Shown here piece by piece: positions 59,066 to 64,000 of a stretch of DNA of 64,000 nt. The stretch comes from Vanilla planifolia (lineage: Eukaryota > Streptophyta > Magnoliopsida > Asparagales > Orchidaceae), in the NCBI GenBank assembly GCA_023846275.1, contig JAIUJO010000296.1, positions 355,001 through 419,000 on the forward strand, in the 5' to 3' direction. Below the pieces are notes generated by a model. The model was not told the DNA's origin. It ran no database searches and was given only the letters and a program-made list of their open reading frames with translations. Within the stretch, counting starts at the first letter, position 1, and each line of letters opens with the position of its first letter. The translations under genes and the position numbers were made by a program.

Positions 59066-62000
59066 TCATAAAGCAAGTGCCACCCAGTCAGCAGGCGCAT
59101 TCCCTTCTCTATGGATATGAGAAAATCTAATTGCCTGCAAACAACTCGCGTACCTGACAGTCTCAGCAAAGTGGCCAGCAACATGGGGGTGAGATATCAT
59201 CTCACGGACCTCCTGAAGTACCATCATCGAGTCAATCTGAGTCTCCATGACCCTGTGGTGGGGAAGGGAACCCCTTAGCATGTTGAGGGCCTCGAGCATA
59301 ACCTGGACGTCCAACACATCGGCAGCCTGAGAGAAACCCATCTTACCAGTCACCAAGAGCGGCCTCCCCATGCAATCTCTGACCACCAGGCCAAGGCCAA
59401 CAGACTTATCCCCTACCGCAGCATTGGAATTCACTTTTGTCCTTCCCGTTGGGGGGGAACCCAATCATGGGTTACAAGCAGGTCCGAAGAGCTGCAAGGA
59501 TTCCCGCTGAACAGGGATGAATAGAAGTTTTGTAGCTTTGCTGCAGAAATCACCTCGATCTTGATCTTCCTTAGAAGTGTGCACAGCATGACCATCAGAT
59601 TGTTATGCCTCATTGTATTCCTCCTTGCCCATATATAGTACATGGTGGTGGCCAACGTGGCAGCATACCCAGCGCTCGCTCCACGTCTTGCTGCCCGGCG
59701 AACCCATGAACCTCAGGAGCTGGTCAAGGAAAGTCAGACCGGCACCTGCACCCGTGGGCAGTCCCAGCACAGCCACTACCCCACTGGCCAGGCAGTCATC
59801 CAAAGTTCCTGGGCGTGCTGGCAGTCCCAGAACATGTGACGCATAGATTACTCCGTCGCGCAGCCCCATTGGCAGCTGTTGTTCTCTAGCATTCCCGTGC
59901 GTGCCAGCCACACCTCCATAGGGATAAAGTCACCGGCGACTCGCCACATGAACATTTGCACCCTCGGCACTGCTTTAATATTCCAAATGCCCCTCATGTC
60001 GTCCGCATCATGCTGGCCACCCCGCTTGACGATGTCATCAGCTCCACACACCACGTGCGTATAGATTCTCCTGCTATCGACCCTCGCCGTCTCGGTGTGC
60101 GTCTAGAGGAGTGTGTCCTTAGCCGACGTCTAGGCTCTAGGGAGATGCAGAATTCTATCAATCAGGTCCTCGCTCGCCCATGCATAGATATTGTTCACGT
60201 CCTAGACCAAAGCAACAGTGATGCATTCAGCCACGCTCGTCGATCAAATGATGTTCATGTTGATGAAGGTTGACCAACAGCAAAGTGGAAGGATGCCCAA
60301 CCAATTATCCTTCGCAAATCTCACCTTCCTCCCATGGCCGATTCGCCAAAAAAAAATCGACACTGCTTCTAGCATTGGCTCAAGCACCAGCCTACTTGCA
60401 TGAGATGCATTCTGGGAACTTTCATAATAAGATTCATCATCGTGTACTTCCACCTCATTATTTCATCCCAAAGGCTCGCCTCGTTACTGTGAATGCATTT
60501 GCAATTATTCATTTGCAACATGCACTACCATACAAGGAAGATCTGAAGTCCAAGCTCACCGTGGCCTTCGTCAAAGTGATGTAATCCCAGGGCGCGTAAT
60601 GCATCGTGTGTGCACTGCTCGTCCCGTTCTATAAAAAACCTTCTAATTCTCTTTGCTATGTCGTCAATTACTCTCGCTGGCACAGCACTGTGACGTAGAA
60701 TATGACCTGGGATGATAGTGAGAACAGAGGAGACCAAGGCAGCTCTGCCCGCGAGTGACGACGGACACATCCGCAATTGGCCACCGCGGCATCAATGCTC
60801 TAAAGCAGGAAGCTGAGGTCAGTTTTACTAAGGTGCCTCGCAGTAATAGGGACCCTGAGGTACGTGAGCATCCAGCCTTGCTCCATATGAAGTTTCCTCG
60901 ACACCAGCCTAACTTTCTTCTTGCTGATCTTCGTGCTGAAATATACTTTGGAATTCAGAAGGTTGACGCGCAGCACTATAGCTTCCCTGAATGTCCACCT
61001 GAATCTCCGCATAGAGCGTGCGGCCTCTCGCGTGGTGGGAGCAAACATTAACACATCATCGGTGTATAGGAGGTGCAAAATAAGTGGTGCATGTTGTCTA
61101 GGTCTGAATTCGAGCAAGCTGCTTAGTCTCGTAGTCCCTCATCAGTACCGATAACAATTCTTTAACCATAACGTACAGGTAGGGTGAAAGTGGACATTCC
61201 TGTCGGAGTCCCCGCTACGCCACCACCCAAGAAAGGCGAGAGCCATGGACAAGAACACTAAATCTTCAAAATGTAATGCATGCTGTGATCCATTCACACC
61301 AGATAGGAGGGAATCCCATAGTCTTCATCATCACGAGCAGGAAATCCCATCGCACGCTATCGTAGGCCTACTCTATGCCGATCTTTATTGTCATGAGGCC
61401 CGAAGCAGCGGTGCAGGCGTGCATTTTCGATGCCATCTCATGCGTGATGTAAACATTGTCTGAGATACTTCGCCCAGGAATAAAAGCTGCTTGTTCGCAC
61501 GAGATAAAGCTTGACATGAATGGTTTCAGCCTCTCGAACAGTACGCGCACCACCTCCTTATAAATGATGTTGCAGAGGCTGATTGGTCGGAAGTGCTCCG
61601 GCCTGCACGCCCCCTGCTTCTTCGGGATAAGGACAATAAGCATGTCCTTCCAATCCTCCAGCAGCCTCTGGTCCTCAAAGAAAGCCTGCACCACGAGAAT
61701 GACATCCCTGCGCGTGATGGCCCTATAGCTATGCAGAAATTTTGTTGTGATCTTGTCAATACCCGAGGCTTTGTTTCTCTTGATTCCCTACATGGCCAAA
61801 AATATCTCGCTCTCGATGACCCTGTAGCCATGTTTGGAGGTTATTTCTCTGCAGACAATACCGGACAGCATAGAGATCAGTAGCAAGGCCGTCTGCCACC
61901 CACATCGCCACTTTTCTTCAAAGTAAGTCGAAAGGACAGTCCTAATGCTTTCAGGTGTATCTGTCACCTTGTCCTCTGCGTCCCTCAGCTGAGTATTCGG

Positions 62001-63099
62001 TTTGTCTGTGCACGAGCCGTGCCAGCAGCATGGAAAATCCTGGTGTTGTTATCCCCCAGGCTGTGCCCCATGCACTTTCGCTCATTGACACCACCGTTGT
62101 TCCTCATGTGCGCAGCCACGGTGGAAAGCCGTGATCATGTGACCAAGCTGCATACTCTTTTCCTCCGTTAGTCCCTCCCAAGGTTCCTTTTTTTGTAGTT
62201 CATCGATGCTTCTTTCTAGCTCCGCATTTCTATGGACAATGTTCCCCCACCTCCGCATTGCCACCAGCGAGCATTTGAATTTGGTCATAATTGCCTCCAT
62301 GCAATTCCCCCCACACGTCTGTGCCATGCTCAGTTCACGACCTGAAACGACTGCGGGAAGTCCAACCATACACTTTCCAATTGGAGCCTTCCATTGTTTG
62401 GTCGTAGATTTTTGCACCCTATATCAACCAGCAGCGGGCAATGATCAGACCCAAGCCAGCTCAGGTGTTGCACAGAGCAATCAGGAAAGACCTGCATCCC
62501 GGTAGAGTTCATGAGGCCTTGATCAAGTCACTCAAGGATACGTGAGCAACCCTGCTTCCCGTTGCACCAGGTAAAGCAATTTCCGGTGTAGCCCATGTCC
62601 ACTAGCAGTAGCTCCTGCATAAGGTCAGCACGTTCTTACTGCCGCCTATCATAGATGAACTTCTTCTAGCCCCATTTCTCTTCTTGTGCCATCACAAGTT
62701 TGAGATCTCCTGTGACAATGAGTGGGTCGTCCCCGTTGGACATATGCCTAATAACATCCCAGACCTCTCGACACTTGTGGTGGTCTTTAGGGCCGTAGAC
62801 AACGAAACAATTTATCTTGCTAGCTCCACGTAGCCTCACCTCACACGCCACAACGTGCGTTGAGGCCTCCATGATCGTGATATCAACCTAGCTCTTCCAT
62901 AGTAGAATAATGCCAGCTGATGGATGAGCAACAAAGTTCTAGTCCTTCCCAAGGAGCCAATCTGCATCCTTAGGAAACATTGCACTTTCGTCTCCATTAG
63001 GGCCATGACTACAACATTCTCCTCGTGTACAATCCTTTGCAGGTATCTTCTTGACTTCCTGCTCCTAACTCCTCTGATATTCCAAACTGCAAAATGCAT
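59066..63099 (-). pseudogene. LINE family B copy 2 ORF2 remnant with RNase H
   Basis: The start MHFAVWNIRGVRSRKSRRYL at 63099 opens an EEP endonuclease. VTGDLKLVMAQEEKW (about 62670-62712) holds the GDFN-like site, and WLGSDHCPLLVDIG (about 62415-62455) the SDH site. RT pieces include PEHFRPISLCNIIYKEVVRV (about 61555-61615) and LLYTDDVLMF (about 61040-61070), where YADD reads YTDD. Then come FFWRIGHGRKVRFAKDNW (about 60315-60370), VPRVQMFMWRVAGDF and a zinc region. RNase H of RVT_3 type spans 59464-59066, with KVNSNAAVGDKSVGLGLVVR and FSHIHREGNAPADWVAL. Several frameshifts and stops make it inactive. Confidence 0.9.
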
Positions 63100-63599
63100 C
63101 TTCTCCAGGAATTTGTAAATGGTGCCCTCATGCGGCCCCGCAGTTCTCCAGCCATGTCGAGGACCTCCTCCCCATATGAGGCCTCTTCCTTCATCCTCCT
63201 CGATGTCCCTTACGCACCATGAAGCATAGCTCAGGAGAGATTCTCCTACATCATTTTGGTGTAGTGGCCATCTAAGCTTTTGGTTTGGTCCACCGCATAA
63301 TCCTCCTACAACAAAGGCAATTTCCCCTTGTTCCCTCCTGCCTGTGTCGTCTGCCTCATTCCCACATCATTCGTTAGAGCATCTGCCTGTTGAGTCCTCA
63401 CCTAATCCTCGTGGGCCCTTGGGGATGAAGACTGCCTCGCCATACCTCTGCCTTAAACCTTGGATAGGCTCCTCGTCCTATGATGCATGCTAACGGACCC
63501 CTCATCAGGAGTCCCTCGGCTAAAAGTCATCCGTGGACTCTAGCTCACCTTACTTGCTGTACCCTTGTGGTCAGCCACGCCTTGTCTTCTGCATCGGGG

Positions 63600-64000
63600 T
63601 TGGACAAGCATCTACGGGCCTAGCTTTCATCCCTTTTTATCCAGATCATATGTATTCTCCTCCCGCTTTCAAGGAGTTTTGGAACACTCCGCCTCAGTAG
63701 CCTTCTCGTCATAGTTATGCATATCATCCACCTCTAGCAGTCCACCTCCAATGACATTGTCTTCTGAGGTCGCAGTGATAATTGGACATGCGTGCACAGC
63801 CTCAGAGGACTTATACGTACTACACTGCCCCGTGAGGTGACAAACGTACAAGCACGAGAAGCAAACTCGTGGTAGTACCTCATACTTGAATGCATGGTAG
63901 ATTCTTCAAAATTCCCTGTTAAGCTATATGCCTGGATTTAAAGGCTTCGGGAGGTCCATTTGAATGAACACCTTGGCATAGGAAGATCATCCCATATCAG
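63600..64000 (-). pseudogene. LINE family B copy 2 ORF1 remnant, partial
   Basis: The - strand shows KVFIQMDLPKPLNPG and, after breaks, LPRVCFSCLYVCHLTGQC (about 63835-63888). The knuckle keeps all of CX2CX4HX4C, unlike copy 1. A tail with EDNVIGGGLLEVDD follows. The DUF4283 part lies mostly beyond the window end. Stops are present, so it is not a working gene. Confidence 0.85.

Larger units (their letters stand above)
58902..64000 (-). mobile_element. L1-type LINE, family B copy 2, decayed, runs off the window
   Basis: This is the same family as 12935-18107. Both share the ORF1 phrase QMDL(S/P)(E/K)PL(K/N)PG, the EEP start VWNIRG, the RT phrase EHFRPI(R/S)LCN and INM near the end of the linker. 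From high to low coordinate it holds the ORF1 knuckle (about 63830-63880), ORF2 from 63099, reverse transcriptase (about 60800-61700), zf-RVT (about 59780-60050) and RNase H (59066-59464). A short 3' tail follows, with A7 at 58902-58908. Many stops and frameshifts interrupt it. By comparison with copy 1, its 5' end should lie about 0.9 kb outside the window. Confidence 0.9.

Overview
This window is repeat-dominated nuclear DNA of a flowering plant; I cannot name the species. Plant origin rests on three things. The L1-type LINEs have an ORF1 with a DUF4283-like domain and zinc knuckle and an ORF2 with a zf-RVT zinc domain. A block of organellar DNA carries a piece of the mitochondrial gene nad5, flanked by group II intron sequence, and a piece of plastid-type rps7. 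Ty1-copia relics of ordinary plant type are also present. I found no convincing host protein-coding gene. The many short frames rich in Phe, Ser and Leu on the + strand come from pyrimidine-rich low-complexity DNA.

Layout: 0.2-2.7 kb is a diverged tandem duplication of a 1.27 kb unit. 2.7-12.9 kb is AT-rich decayed DNA with a recent 174-bp tandem duplication and two faint copia patches. 12.9-18.1 kb is a decayed L1-type LINE on + (family B, copy 1), cut off inside its zinc domain at a junction with a copia fossil on the - strand (18.1-25.4 kb). That fossil is interrupted by a 2.9 kb, relatively GC-rich organellar block (21.0-23.9 kb). The block contains an rps7 fragment, three tRNA-like folds, a LINE fragment, a group II intron domain V, nad5 exon 4 and the start of the next intron. 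26.4-41.95 kb is a tandem array of about 2.7 units with a period near 6 kb, each unit alternating G-depleted C/T-rich blocks with A/T-rich blocks. 42-50 kb is AT-rich and holds a very old LINE (family C, - strand). 50.0-55.0 kb is a complete-looking LINE (family A, - strand) with two uninterrupted frames, a poly(A) tail and imperfect target-site duplications, inserted into extremely AT-rich DNA. 58.9 kb to the window end is a second family B LINE (- strand), continuing beyond the window.

The elements form an age ladder visible in base composition. LINE A is GC- and CpG-rich and open, family B is intermediate with many stops and frameshifts, and LINE C has drifted to AT-rich sequence with its YADD motif read as YANN. 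The most unusual objects are the 6 kb array and the mosaic organellar block inside the copia fossil. I did not find a clear undescribed biological system. The array and the tRNA-like trio are the best candidates for a second look. All family assignments were made by eye from protein motifs, without database searches.
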